Source: Aeoliella straminimaris (GTDB taxonomy: Bacteria > Planctomycetota > Planctomycetia > Pirellulales > Lacipirellulaceae). From it: a stretch of 64,000 bases of DNA. Positions 1 through 8,904 of the stretch are shown here, in pieces. Below the pieces are notes generated by a model. It saw nothing but the letters and a program-made list of their open reading frames with translations. It made no database searches and had not been told where the DNA came from. The position numbers and the translations under genes were made by a program. Where the stretch lies: contig NZ_JAMXLR010000036.1 in assembly GCF_024054565.1 (NCBI RefSeq), positions 434,001 through 498,000 of the forward strand, written 5' to 3'. The number at the start of each line of letters is the position of its first letter. The stretch's first letter is position 1.

Positions 1-290
1 TCGTCTCTTTCCAGAAATTCATAAATGTGTTTTAGCATAGTGGCACCGTAGAGAAGAGTATTAAAAGACGCTCTATCACGAGCATCAGAAAAGGAGGGGC
101 TGAAGCGACAATCTGAGGCGCAGCAGCCGGTCTAATCAACTCTAGGACAGATATGCAAGCGTGATGCTCAGAATCGCCTGTGACTAATGCAACTTTCTAT
201 CGCTCCCGCGCCTTGTAGCAACGATAGCGAATGTAGGGCCCAGCGGATTGCCGAAGAAGACACCAGTGGCTGGTTCGCAAAGTGCCCACG
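1..290. other. Left-edge intergenic stretch
   Basis: No open reading frame with a credible start, ribosome-binding site or recognisable product is visible here on either strand. It ends at the hairpin that terminates the Fe-S operon. I see no tRNA or repeat in it. Confidence 0.4.
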
Positions 291-322
291 AAAAACGGTC
301 GCCGCTAGAGCGACGACCGTTT
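291..322 (-). terminator. Rho-independent terminator of the Fe-S operon
   Basis: Inverted arms AAACGGTCG (293-301) and CGACCGTTT (314-322) form a perfect 9-bp stem. Read on the minus strand, the stem is followed directly by TTTTT (295-291). It lies about 45 bp past the stop codon of the A-type carrier gene, where a terminator for the iscS-like/iscA-like unit is expected. Confidence 0.7.
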
Positions 323-367
323 GACGTTTGTGCTGGTTATAAGGGCGGCGAGAACCGCGCCTCGGCG

Positions 368-700
368 TTAGGCCTGGAATGAGCTACCGCAGCCGCAGGT
401 CTTCACGGCGTTCGGGTTGTCGAAGCGGAACCCATAGCCCTGCAGGTCGTCCTGGAAGTCGATGGTGGTACCTTCCAGGAACAGGGCGCTCTTCTTGTCC
501 ACTACCACCGGCACGCCGTGGCAGTCGAATTTGGTGTCGTCCGCTTCGCTGAAGTCACTGGCGAAGGCCAGGCCGTAGTTGAATCCGCTGCAGCCACCGG
601 CGGTGATTTGCACGCGGAGCATGGTGGTTTCGTCCGCTTTCTGGTCGTCCAGACGCCGGCGTACTTCGGCTGCGGCCTTCTCGGTGAGGATTACAGACAT
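368..700 (-). CDS. A-type iron-sulfur cluster carrier (IscA/ErpA family)
   Basis: 110-residue HesB/IscA-fold protein that carries and delivers Fe-S clusters to apoproteins in the cytoplasm. The three family cysteines are present: Cys37 in GGCSGF, and Cys102 and Cys104 in the C-terminal TCGCGSSF. Length is normal for the family. The ATG at 700 is chosen over an upstream TTG because translation from there starts in the conserved domain and it is preceded by AGGAG. It lies 197 bp downstream of the cysteine desulfurase on the same strand, so the two probably form a sulfur-donor/carrier unit. Whether it is IscA, ErpA or SufA cannot be decided from sequence alone. Confidence 0.9.
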   Translation of the reverse strand: MSVILTEKAAAEVRRRLDDQKADETTMLRVQITAGGCSGFNYGLAFASDFSEADDTKFDCHGVPVVVDKKSALFLEGTTIDFQDDLQGYGFRFDNPNAVKTCGCGSSFQA

Positions 701-897
701 GTGATACAAGCTCCTATGGGCAGAACTATCTGAACTATGTTCGGTTTTTTGGGAATCGCGGACGTGCCGCAGAGTCTCTAAATTATAGCAACTCGGGGCA
801 AAAGGGAAGGGAAAACACCTATCCGTGGCCGGATAGGGGGATTCGCCACCTTTTCGTGGGGGGGGGCAGGATTCCCGCAAGCCTCAGCCGCCTCCCG

Positions 898-2088
898 TCA
901 TTCGCCCATCTGGCGAACCTTTGCTACGGCGGCTGCCACCATTTCCGCCGCACGGTCAATCTGTTCCAGCGTATTGAACCGGCCCACGCCAAACCGCAGG
1001 CAGCTGCGGGCCTCGTCGGCCGACAGCCCCAGGGCCATCAGCACATGGCTCGGCTCGTCGCGCATGCTGCTGCAGGCCGCTCCGCTGCTGACGGCCAGTT
1101 CCGGCATGGCCAGCATCAGTGCTTCGCCGTCGGTGCCAGGGAACATCACGTTCAAGTTGTTCGGCAGCCGCAGGGGAGATGCGTACGACAGCCTGGCGTC
1201 GAGCGCCGGGCCGACGAGCCTCGCATCCGGCACGGCAGAGAAAATCTGCTGAGCCAAATGGTCGCGGAGCTGCGTCAGAAATGCCACTTCTGCTGTCAGG
1301 TCGTCCGTGGCCAGCTGAATGGCCGTAGCCAGGCCCACGATACCAGGCACATTGAGCGTGCCGCTCCGCCGTGCTTGCTCGTGGCCACCGCCGGTGATCT
1401 GCGGTGCAAGACGCACCACCGGATTGCGTCCTCGGACGTACAGCGCCCCCACGCCCTTGGGGCCGTATAGTTTGTGCGCGGTGAAACTCATCAGGTCGAC
1501 ATCGAATTGCTCGACGTTTACTGGCAGCTTCCCCACCGCCTGCGTGGCATCGCAGTGCAGCAAGACACCACGCTCCTTACACTCCGCAGCAATCTCGGCC
1601 AGCGGTTGTACGACACCGATCTCGTTGTTGGCCAGCATCACGCTCACCAGACACGTCTCGTCACGCACCGCGTCGGCAACATGCGCAGGATCGAGCCACC
1701 CCGCCCGGGGCGAATCGTGTGGTTCCACTTCCAACAGCGTTACTTTGAAATCCTGTTCGGCGAGTCGCTCGAGCGGATCGAGTACGGCTGGATGTTCGGT
1801 CCGGACGCTCACCAGATGATTCCCGCGCCGCCGGCGACGCTCGGTCACACCACGAATCGCCAGGTTGTTGCTCTCGGTGGCTCCGCTGGTGAACACAATC
1901 TCCGGGGCGTCGGCGCCGATCGCCGCCGCAATTGTCTGGCGAGCCGCGTCCACGGCCTCGCGAGCCTCCTCGCCAAAGGTGTGCACGCTGCCCGGGTTGC
2001 CAAACTTCTCCGTGAAGAAAGGCAGCATGGCGTCCAGCACTCGCGGGTCGACGGGTGTCGTGGCGTGATGGTCGAGGTAAATGGTCAC
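898..2088 (-). CDS. iscS: Cysteine desulfurase (NifS/IscS family)
   Basis: 396 residues. A PLP-dependent enzyme that takes sulfur from L-cysteine, passing it as a persulfide for Fe-S assembly or tRNA thiolation. The N-terminus (YLDHHATTP) is typical. The PLP lysine is Lys206 in TAHKLYGPKG and the persulfide cysteine is Cys339 in SSGAACSS. ASG-type residues (TSGATESNN, 67-75) bind the cofactor phosphate. The active-site loop and length place it in the NifS/IscS group rather than the SufS group. The A-type carrier follows downstream. No scaffold (IscU), HscA/B or ferredoxin gene is nearby, so this is a minimal Fe-S locus. The divergent region upstream carries a dense repeat cluster that may regulate it. 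Confidence 0.93.
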   Translation of the reverse strand: MTIYLDHHATTPVDPRVLDAMLPFFTEKFGNPGSVHTFGEEAREAVDAARQTIAAAIGADAPEIVFTSGATESNNLAIRGVTERRRRRGNHLVSVRTEHPAVLDPLERLAEQDFKVTLLEVEPHDSPRAGWLDPAHVADAVRDETCLVSVMLANNEIGVVQPLAEIAAECKERGVLLHCDATQAVGKLPVNVEQFDVDLMSFTAHKLYGPKGVGALYVRGRNPVVRLAPQITGGGHEQARRSGTLNVPGIVGLATAIQLATDDLTAEVAFLTQLRDHLAQQIFSAVPDARLVGPALDARLSYASPLRLPNNLNVMFPGTDGEALMLAMPELAVSSGAACSSMRDEPSHVLMALGLSADEARSCLRFGVGRFNTLEQIDRAAEMVAAAVAKVRQMGE

Positions 2089-2148
2089 GTCGAGAGTTGG
2101 ATGGAGGAAAGGTGGGTTTCAGCGTGGCCGCAAGTTAACGCTCGCGAG

Positions 2149-2322
2149 TTTAGTCGCAGTATTGTCGCAGTGTTGCGGCAAATCGATCCACTGCGACAAA
2201 ACTCCATCTTTAATGTCGCAGTCCTACTCGCCAAGCTGCTTGTTTTCTCGGCAAAACCATGCGAGGGGTGCGACAAAACTCGAACCATTGTTGCGCTCGG
2301 GTCACCGTAACTGCGACAAAAC
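2149..2322. repeat. Cluster of GTCGCAGT / ACTGCGACAAAAC repeats
   Basis: The intergenic region between the desulfurase and the DUF1080 gene (2089-2602) contains at least six copies of an 8-bp core in both orientations. GTCGCAGT occurs near 2153, 2164 and 2215; (AC)TGCGACAAAAC occurs at 2190, 2269 and 2310. The first two copies are direct repeats spaced 11 bp, about one helical turn. A related GCAAAACC is at 2251. The copies lie within 240 bp upstream of the iscS start, so they could be operators, but their function is unknown. The rest of the gap shows no gene. Confidence 0.7.
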
Positions 2323-2539
2323 CTCTGTTGCTGGCAACTCAGTCTCATCGGCAACGCATACCGGTAGCTCGGTATCGCACCGTCAGGAGAACTCCGCCAT
2401 TTTCTCACATTCCGTGTCAACTTCCTACGGTTAATTACCATGATAATTGCACGCAGCGCTTCGGCGGTGATGGGTTGTGAGCGGCCCGCTGCGAGGTGGC
2501 GCACTTGAATGACAACCCGAGGGTCGCCAATTGCGAAAG

Positions 2540-2569
2540 TTGCCGGAGGAACATGGCAGAGGTTATACT
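2540..2569 (+). promoter_or_regulatory. Candidate sigma70-type promoter for the DUF1080 operon
   Basis: TTGCCG (2540-2545) and TATACT (2564-2569) are separated by 18 bp and lie 34 bp before the chosen ATG of the DUF1080 gene. Spacing and -10 match are good and the -35 is moderate. This is pattern matching only. Confidence 0.4.
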
Positions 2570-2602
2570 CTGGCTCGTCACGCGTCACACCAGGTGGATG
2601 AA

Positions 2603-3400
2603 ATGTCTCGGATAATACAGCGTTTCGCTTGCTGGAATTTTACCTGCCTACTAGCCGCGATTGCTCTGGCGGTATCAACGCATCTGCCCGCGCGAGGTGA
2701 AACGCCCGCCACCACCGACTCGAACAAGACCGCGCCGGACGAAGCGGGGCCAGTCAGCAATCAATTTCGTGAGCTGTTCAATGGTAAAGACCTCAGTGGA
2801 TGGAAGGGTGCGCCCGGCTGGTGGCAAGTGCGCGACGGACTGCTGATCTGCGAGTCGACCGCGGAAAAGCCGTGCACGCGGTCGCACTATCTGTATTGGA
2901 CGGGGGGCGAACCGGGCGACTTCGAGTTGAAGGCGGTCTTTCGCATCACCGGAGACGGCAACTCTGGCATTCAGTTCCGCAGCGAGCCGCGACCCGACTG
3001 GGATACCTGGGGCTATCAGGCCGACCTCGACACCGCCGGCCAGTACACGGGGTGCGTCTATCAGCACGAACGAGGCCTGGTAGCCGAGCGGGGCCAACGG
3101 GTGCGGATCGACGAGTCGGGCGAAAAGCACATCGAATCGATTGGCGACTCGGCGGAGTTGCTTAAGAAAGTTCGCCCTGGCGAGTGGAACGAGTATCGCA
3201 TCGTCGCCAAGGGACCGACCATCCAGCTTTGGATCAACGATACGCCAATGTGCGAAGTCGAAGATCATCAGCGAGACTTTGTTCGCTCGCGCGGCATCCT
3301 GGCGCTGCAAATGCATCAGGGCCCGCCAATGAAAATTGAGTTCAAAAGTGTCCGGCTGCGATCGCTCGACGATCAATCGAGCGACAGTGGCAGGGAGTAG
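2603..3400 (+). CDS. Exported DUF1080 protein (3-keto-glycoside hydrolase/lyase family)
   Basis: 265 residues. The N-terminal segment has a hydrophobic core (FTCLLAAIALAV) followed by PARGE, consistent with a Sec signal peptide. The mature part begins with the family hallmark LFNGKDLSGW and continues as a concanavalin-like beta sandwich with GIQFRSE and the ending KIEFKSVRLR. DUF1080 members have been characterised as acting on 3-keto-disaccharides or glycosides. The ATG at 2603 is preferred to the TTG at 2531 because it starts just before the signal peptide. Only 27 bp separate it from a twin-arginine Gfo/Idh oxidoreductase, so the two are probably co-transcribed. An oxidation-then-cleavage partnership in the periplasm is inference. 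Confidence 0.85.
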   Translation: MSRIIQRFACWNFTCLLAAIALAVSTHLPARGETPATTDSNKTAPDEAGPVSNQFRELFNGKDLSGWKGAPGWWQVRDGLLICESTAEKPCTRSHYLYWTGGEPGDFELKAVFRITGDGNSGIQFRSEPRPDWDTWGYQADLDTAGQYTGCVYQHERGLVAERGQRVRIDESGEKHIESIGDSAELLKKVRPGEWNEYRIVAKGPTIQLWINDTPMCEVEDHQRDFVRSRGILALQMHQGPPMKIEFKSVRLRSLDDQSSDSGRE

Positions 3401-3427
3401 CCCGAGTTTCAACCAAACGGAAGAACG

Positions 3428-4840
3428 ATGAGCAAGAACCTTTCGAGACGCGATGCCCTGAAGATCGGAGCGACTGCGATTGCTTTGCCGACCATCGTGC
3501 CGGCTTCGGTGTTGGGACGCGACGCCACGGCGCCGCCGAGCGAAACAGTGCGCGTAGGAGTGATCGGTTGTGGCGGACGCGCTCGTATGATCAGCCAGGG
3601 GGCGGACGTACGAGGCTTCGATGTGGTGGCCGTGGCGGATTGCTTGAAAAAACGGGCGGATAACTTTGCCGCAGAACTTTCCGCGAAAAAGCCGTGCGCC
3701 GCGTACGAAGACTTCCGCAAGATGATCGAGAAGGAAAAGCTCGACGCGGTAATGGTCGAGACCACCACCCATGCCCGCGCGTGGATCACCGTGCTCGCCA
3801 TGCAGATGGGCATGGACGTTTACATCGAAAAGCCGATGTGCCTGACGATTTCCGAAGGTCGGGCGATGGTCAACGCCGCACGGGCTTACGACCGTGTCAC
3901 CCAGGTTGGCACCCAGCAGCGGAGTATGCCGATCAACAACTGGGCGAGCGACCTGGTGAAGAACGGGGCGATTGGTAAGGTCAAGGCGGTGCTCGCGCCG
4001 AACTTCATTGGTCCCTATCACTGGACCGGCCCAACGCTCGATGGTTCGAAGCAGTCCGTAGAACCTTGGTGGGACATTTGGACCAACCAGGCGGAGTTGC
4101 GTCCTTACGACGGGCAGTTGCACCGCGGTTGGGCCAAGTGGTGGGCCTACGACTCGGGTGGGATGTGCTTTGGTGTCACCGGCTGGGGCGCGCATTCTTA
4201 CGACCAGATCAATCGCGCACTCGGCACCGACGAAACCGGTCCGGTCGAAATCGTACTCGAAGAAGAAGTGGCCGAGCGCGACTCGGGACGCTTCGCTCCG
4301 CGAGAGACGGTAGGTGGAGTGGTGTTGGGCGACACCGGCGACATCGACACCGGCACGGACTATCACGAGATGGCCCGGCTCGCCGGACCCCGAGCCAAGG
4401 TCCGTATGAAGATGGCCAACGGCACCGAGTTGCGGCTTCATCTCGATGGCGATCGCGGTCCAGGTTTGGGCGCCATCTTCGTGGGCGAAAACGGTAAGAT
4501 CGAGATCAACCGCAACAAGTTAGCCAGCAATCCCAAGGAACTGGTTCACTCGCCCGATAACCCTGGACCTAATCGACGTCCCGAGACTGCCTATCACATC
4601 GAAGATTGGATCAATGCAATCAAGAGCCGCAGTCGATGCACCGCCGACATCGAGTACGGCCAGCGATCGGCGACTCTTTGTGAGTTGGTGAATATCGCCC
4701 GAGCCGTTAACCGGGTGGGCGAGCCACTGAAGTGGGATCCCGATGCGGAGCGGTTCACCAATTGCGACGAAGGGAACACGATGCTTTCCCGGCCCCGCCG
4801 CCAAGGTTACGAGCTGCCCGAAGTCGCCGAAAAGGCATAG
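3428..4840 (+). CDS. Tat-exported Gfo/Idh/MocA family oxidoreductase
   Basis: 470 residues. The N-terminus SRRDALKIGATAIALP (6-21) is a twin-arginine signal, so the folded, cofactor-loaded enzyme should be exported. A Rossmann motif GVIGCGGR (44-51) binds NAD(P), and the family EKP motif (134-136, in IEKPMCLT) follows. The C-terminal alpha/beta domain contains the usual His-rich substrate region (SYDQINRALG). Families of this type oxidise sugars, glycosides or inositols, often at C3. Placement directly after the DUF1080 gene suggests that it produces the 3-keto sugar which DUF1080 then cleaves. The exact substrate is unknown. The start is supported by a GGAAGAAC ribosome-binding region. Confidence 0.88.
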   Translation: MSKNLSRRDALKIGATAIALPTIVPASVLGRDATAPPSETVRVGVIGCGGRARMISQGADVRGFDVVAVADCLKKRADNFAAELSAKKPCAAYEDFRKMIEKEKLDAVMVETTTHARAWITVLAMQMGMDVYIEKPMCLTISEGRAMVNAARAYDRVTQVGTQQRSMPINNWASDLVKNGAIGKVKAVLAPNFIGPYHWTGPTLDGSKQSVEPWWDIWTNQAELRPYDGQLHRGWAKWWAYDSGGMCFGVTGWGAHSYDQINRALGTDETGPVEIVLEEEVAERDSGRFAPRETVGGVVLGDTGDIDTGTDYHEMARLAGPRAKVRMKMANGTELRLHLDGDRGPGLGAIFVGENGKIEINRNKLASNPKELVHSPDNPGPNRRPETAYHIEDWINAIKSRSRCTADIEYGQRSATLCELVNIARAVNRVGEPLKWDPDAERFTNCDEGNTMLSRPRRQGYELPEVAEKA

Positions 4841-4988
4841 GGCCTGTAATCAGGCACAGTTGCGTGAAGTTCGTTCGCTTCGGCGGCGCACGGATGCTCG
4901 CGCCTTTCGAAGCTGCACAAACAGTTGTCCGGAGCAGCTTGTATCACGTTCTACCCAGCAGTCTGCCATAGACCCATTGGATCATTCG

Positions 4989-6104
4989 ATGAGCTGGCTT
5001 TGCCCATGGATATGCTGCTTGGCGATGATCTTGCAGATGGAGTTCACGGCGGATTCCCCCGCGCAGGCAAACGCACCATCGCCATCCAACCCGAGCGACA
5101 ACAGTTCGCCCAGCGGCGGCTCAGCGGCAACCATGCGGGGCATCCCCAAACCGCTGTTTGCGGATCCAAACTACCACGGTTCTTGCGATCCGGAGGTAGT
5201 CTGGAATGCAGGCAACCATGAATGGTGGATCTTCTACACCGCGCGGCGGGCCACACGTAAATCGGCCAGCTACGTCGGCACCCCGATCGGCGTGATTTCG
5301 TCAGCGAACCTGACCGATTGGACGTTTCGCGGCTACGCAAGTTTCGATGGCGTACCGGGGCAGCCCGACATGCCGACCACCCATTGGGCGCCGGGCATCA
5401 TTCGTCGCGGTGACGAGTATCACATGTTCGCCACGTACAAGGACAATGCCAAACCGCCCTGGGGCGGCAAGGGTGTTATCAGGCACTACATTGCCAATGC
5501 CGATCGTTTGCTCGACGGCTGGAGGTTGGCAGGCGTGCCGAACCTGGGGCAGCCCGATCCGATTGATGCATCGTTGATTGCTGTGGGCGACGAGTTTCGC
5601 TGCTATTATCGGCTGGGAGGCGGTGGCGGAATCCACTGGGCCAGCAGCCCCGATCTTGACGATTGGACACGGCAGGGAAAGTGCCAGGGCGACGTTAATG
5701 CTTCCAAGGCAGTCACGGGATTCGGCTATCAGGAAGCACCGTACGTGTTCTTCTGGCAAGGGGACTACTGGATGCTGACAGACCCGCACGAGGGACTTGC
5801 CGTCTACCGTTCGTCCGACGGCATTACATGGAAGACTAACGGTACGATCCTCCGCGAGCCCGGCACAGGACCACAGGACGCCACCCGCGCTCGACATCCC
5901 AGCGTAGCAGTGGTTGGCGAGCGGGCTTTCATCTTCTACCACACGGAGCCGAACCGCCCCTATCCCACGCCGCCTGCTGAGAAACGGACGCCGCGCGAAA
6001 AGATCAGCTACTTGCAGATGGCGGAGCTCCGCGTGGAGGATGGCAAACTGGTCTGCAATCGCGATGCGGCGATCGACCTCACAGGCTTGGAGCAGGTGGA
6101 GTAG
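4989..6104 (+). CDS. Secreted glycoside hydrolase-like protein (GH43/GH117-like five-bladed propeller)
   Basis: 371 residues from the ATG at 4989. A short hydrophobic leader ends in AQA (signal peptide), followed by a Pro/Ser/Asn-rich linker. The catalytic-type domain shows repeated propeller-blade signatures: SCDPEVVW, THWAPGII, EAPYVFFW and HPSVAVVG. The Asp in SCDPEVV and the Glu in YQEAPYV are candidate catalytic acids by analogy with GH43-type enzymes. It is 148 bp downstream of the Gfo/Idh gene on the same strand and probably part of the same carbohydrate-processing group. The ATG at 4989 is chosen because the longer reading frame runs back over the Gfo/Idh gene. The substrate cannot be assigned, and GH32-, GH117- or GH130-like enzymes are alternatives. 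Confidence 0.7.
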   Translation: MSWLCPWICCLAMILQMEFTADSPAQANAPSPSNPSDNSSPSGGSAATMRGIPKPLFADPNYHGSCDPEVVWNAGNHEWWIFYTARRATRKSASYVGTPIGVISSANLTDWTFRGYASFDGVPGQPDMPTTHWAPGIIRRGDEYHMFATYKDNAKPPWGGKGVIRHYIANADRLLDGWRLAGVPNLGQPDPIDASLIAVGDEFRCYYRLGGGGGIHWASSPDLDDWTRQGKCQGDVNASKAVTGFGYQEAPYVFFWQGDYWMLTDPHEGLAVYRSSDGITWKTNGTILREPGTGPQDATRARHPSVAVVGERAFIFYHTEPNRPYPTPPAEKRTPREKISYLQMAELRVEDGKLVCNRDAAIDLTGLEQVE

Positions 6105-6328
6105 CCACGAACACTCTCTTCTGCACCTTCGACTGAGGCCCAAGCGGCCAATAGACAGGCGGGCTGCCACACAAAACCAGGTGAGGAAGTCACCTGTCCG
6201 CAAATCGTCATCGATTCTGCGCAAATGCTGGGATTGCCGAGAACTGAGGGATCGGTTGGCCGTAGAATCCTCCGTGCGGCCACTTCGCAGTCGCTGGAAC
6301 GTCTTTACATTGCTTGGAGTAAACTTCG

Positions 6329-6841
6329 ATGTCGATAACCAAACGCATATTCTTAGTACTCGCGATGTGCCTAATGGCGGTCCCGGTTGCTCAGGCGGCC
6401 AGCAGTGCGGATGAGTCGAAGCAGCTAAACCCCATTCACGCATCGGTGAAGAAAGTGGCCGAGAAAGGCTACCAGGATTCAGCCGACTACCTGTTTGGCC
6501 GGACTGCCCATTTCGAGCAGAACACGATTCCCTACGTCCTGGAAGCGATGGTGAAAGTGCCGGTAGGCGTCGATCCCGGTCTCGAAGTGGTGCGTGGACC
6601 GAGGGCAGGTGGATACTGGCTGGAGGTTGAGCTTCGCGATGAATTCCATCCTTATCCGCGGGCCGAAGGAAAGAGCGATCGCGGCGAGTTCCTCGAGTAC
6701 GTTTACTATCCGCAGCTCAAAGGTGGCAAGCAGCACCTGTACATCGTGCTGCGGATCCCCAAGGACGATAAGCGAGCGACCGCTTTGCATGACGAGTTGC
6801 TCAATGCGGTGAAGGAATTCACCACGCCGGTGGCTGGCTAG
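6329..6841 (+). CDS. Small secreted protein of unknown function
   Basis: 170 residues with a clear Sec signal peptide (MSITKRIFLVLAMCLMAVPV, cleavage near AQAAS). The mature protein is about 145 residues, mixed alpha/beta and rich in charged residues, with no motif I recognise. It stands alone, 224 bp after the glycoside hydrolase and convergent with the next gene. It may be periplasmic. No function is proposed. Confidence 0.7.
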   Translation: MSITKRIFLVLAMCLMAVPVAQAASSADESKQLNPIHASVKKVAEKGYQDSADYLFGRTAHFEQNTIPYVLEAMVKVPVGVDPGLEVVRGPRAGGYWLEVELRDEFHPYPRAEGKSDRGEFLEYVYYPQLKGGKQHLYIVLRIPKDDKRATALHDELLNAVKEFTTPVAG

Positions 6842-6868
6842 TTAAGCGTGGTTGTCTGTGAGTTGCCG

Positions 6869-7744
6869 TCAAGCTTGCGGGTTTTCGACCTGCGGCTGGC
6901 GAAAGGCGAGCAGCAACCAGAACAGTACCCCGCCAGCGGCAAAGACGCAGATCGCAAAGTAGCCGAAGGGTCCCGCCGCGAGCAGCACGGCCACGCCAGT
7001 AAAGATCAGCAGCAAGTGGCCAAGCTTGAAATGGAAAGTGGGAAGACCATCAGGCCAGTGAATGGCCAGGGCGAATAGGCTCAATACGTACATGATCACA
7101 GCCAAGAACATGGGGTCGTTGCTGAAGATCCCTTCAACCGTCAGGTTGTAGTTTGGCGAGACGACGGTCGCGGCCCCGAAAGCGAGCGACGCGGCAAGCA
7201 TGACTTGAGCGGCTGGCCAGAGCACCGCATCTCGTCGCCCCACGCAGGCCACCACGGCAGCCGCTACCCACACCACAGTGGCGATACCAGGGATACGCTT
7301 GCGAATGCGTTCGGCCGTGCTGGAGTGCGATGTTCGCGGTGGCTTGGCATTGCCGGGCAGTTCCTCCGGCGATCCGCCCGACATCCGCCACCCTTCGAAC
7401 TGATCGCCATCGAAGTACAAGCGAACCGGGATGTTATACTTGGGGTGCGTCCAATCGACCATCAATCGGCCCCGGCTTTCTTCCAGGTCCAGGGGTTGGC
7501 CGTCGTTCAGTTCTCGCTCCAAGTCCGCCCGTGTCAGTGGCGAAGCGCGGTCGGATTCGAAGAACGCATCGAGCCGGGCTAACTCCTGACGACTTTCTGC
7601 TTGCAGTTGGCTCATGTGAGCCTGCCAGGCGACTTGCCGCTCCCAGTCGCTGCTGTTTTCCACCGACTTGTACCATCCTCCGGCTACGAGCAGCACCAGA
7701 AAAACAGTCCAGAGTACGACAGCAGGGCGATAGCGAGAAAGCAT
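6869..7744 (-). CDS. Multi-pass membrane protein of unknown function
   Basis: 291 residues. One N-terminal membrane segment (residues about 8-24) is followed by an extracytoplasmic stretch of roughly 125 residues with Glu/Asp-rich helices. After that come about five hydrophobic segments from residue 155 to the end (IATVVWVAAAVVACV, VMLAASLAFGAATVV, LAVIMYVLSLFALAI, LLLIFTGVAVLLAAG, FAICVFAAGGVLFWLLL). I do not recognise the family. It is followed downstream on the opposite strand by a convergent gene at 28 bp. It resembles other short planctomycete inner-membrane proteins only in composition. Confidence 0.65.
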   Translation of the reverse strand: MLSRYRPAVVLWTVFLVLLVAGGWYKSVENSSDWERQVAWQAHMSQLQAESRQELARLDAFFESDRASPLTRADLERELNDGQPLDLEESRGRLMVDWTHPKYNIPVRLYFDGDQFEGWRMSGGSPEELPGNAKPPRTSHSSTAERIRKRIPGIATVVWVAAAVVACVGRRDAVLWPAAQVMLAASLAFGAATVVSPNYNLTVEGIFSNDPMFLAVIMYVLSLFALAIHWPDGLPTFHFKLGHLLLIFTGVAVLLAAGPFGYFAICVFAAGGVLFWLLLAFRQPQVENPQA

Positions 7745-7831
7745 GGTCGAAGTGGTTCAGATGGAGTCACAAGCCGTCCAATCATTCGAACCGAATTGCC
7801 GCCACGATGCAACACGCCCGCAGGGCTCGCG

Positions 7832-8830
7832 CTACCGAGGTCGCCGCCGTGGAGGACCTTCGCTGGCCTCAATCGACTGGTCGTGCCACTCGCTGTGTTG
7901 GTTCCGCAAGTGATGGTCGAAGAAGCGGCGGACCAGGTTGTTCGCCTCGGGCGGGAAGCCTTGCCCATGTCCGCCGCCTTCAATGGCGACCAGCGTGGTG
8001 GGCACGCTGGTTTCTTTCAGGGCAGCGTTGATGAGTTCCGATTGATTGAAGGGAACCGTGGGATCGGCAGTGCCGTGAATAATCAGGAAGGGCGGATCGT
8101 CTTCGGTGACGTACGTGATCGGGTTCGCCGTGGCCACCTTTTCGGGATGGTCGTGAATTGCGCCACCGATCAACAGCGACTCGGGCGACCGGGCCGAGTC
8201 GTGATCGAGCCGCGCGCCCGGCAGGGCACCCTTGGACATCTGCAGGAAGTCGGTCGGCCCGAAAAAGTCTGCTACGCAGGCCACGCTGGTCGTTTGATCG
8301 GTGTGAGGGCCGAGCGTGCCGTCCATTGCTTCGACACCCGCACTGGTGCCGAGCACCGCCACCAGATGACCACCGGCAGAGGTTCCCCAGACACCGATTT
8401 TATCGGGGTCAATATTGTACTTCTCAGCGTTAGCCTTAAGCCAGCGAATGGCCGCTTTGCAGTCGTGCATTTGCGCAGGCCACTGCGCTTCGTCGCTGAG
8501 TCGGTAACCGATGCTCACGGCCACGTAGTCGCCCGAGTCGGCGTAGCGCGCCACCCGCCACAGGGCCTGCCGCTTGTCGCCAGCCCGCCATGCACCGCCG
8601 TGAATGAACGCCACCACGGGCCGTGGCTTGTCGCTCTCGGCTTTGGGCACCAACAGATCGAGCGTTTGCCGCCGATTGTCGGTCTCCGCGTACGGTACGT
8701 CGGCCACCAGTTGCACGTTGTCCGGCACTCGATCAGCAACCGCCCGTTGTCCAAGGCGAAGCTGTGCAGAACTGATGGCGGCGGCAGACACGACGGCGAT
8801 CGCAGTAGCGACGAACAAAACCCGGGGCAT
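7832..8830 (-). CDS. Exported alpha/beta hydrolase (esterase/lipase, BD-FAE-like)
   Basis: 332 residues starting at the ATG at 8830, which has GGGAG 8 bp upstream; the longer frame to 8875 lacks this. A hydrophobic N-terminus (VLFVATAIAVVSAAAISSA) is a signal peptide or anchor. The oxyanion-hole motif HGGAW (77-81), the nucleophile elbow GTSAGGH with Ser151, Asp256 in GTADPTVP and His288 in GGGHGQG form the expected catalytic triad. Proteins of this type hydrolyse carboxylic esters, including sugar acyl esters. It is likely periplasmic. The substrate is unknown. Confidence 0.85.
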   Translation of the reverse strand: MPRVLFVATAIAVVSAAAISSAQLRLGQRAVADRVPDNVQLVADVPYAETDNRRQTLDLLVPKAESDKPRPVVAFIHGGAWRAGDKRQALWRVARYADSGDYVAVSIGYRLSDEAQWPAQMHDCKAAIRWLKANAEKYNIDPDKIGVWGTSAGGHLVAVLGTSAGVEAMDGTLGPHTDQTTSVACVADFFGPTDFLQMSKGALPGARLDHDSARSPESLLIGGAIHDHPEKVATANPITYVTEDDPPFLIIHGTADPTVPFNQSELINAALKETSVPTTLVAIEGGGHGQGFPPEANNLVRRFFDHHLRNQHSEWHDQSIEASEGPPRRRPR

Positions 8831-8904
8831 GAAACACTCCCAACATAAGAGCAGCAGAAACCTGTGTACAGGCATCTAACCCCGACGGGAGCGTTGGGTT
8901 GCGA

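Noticed and set aside
2149..2322. A CRISPR array or plasmid-type iterons
   Set aside because: The repeat units are only 8-13 bp, occur in both orientations and have uneven spacing, and no cas or rep gene is near.
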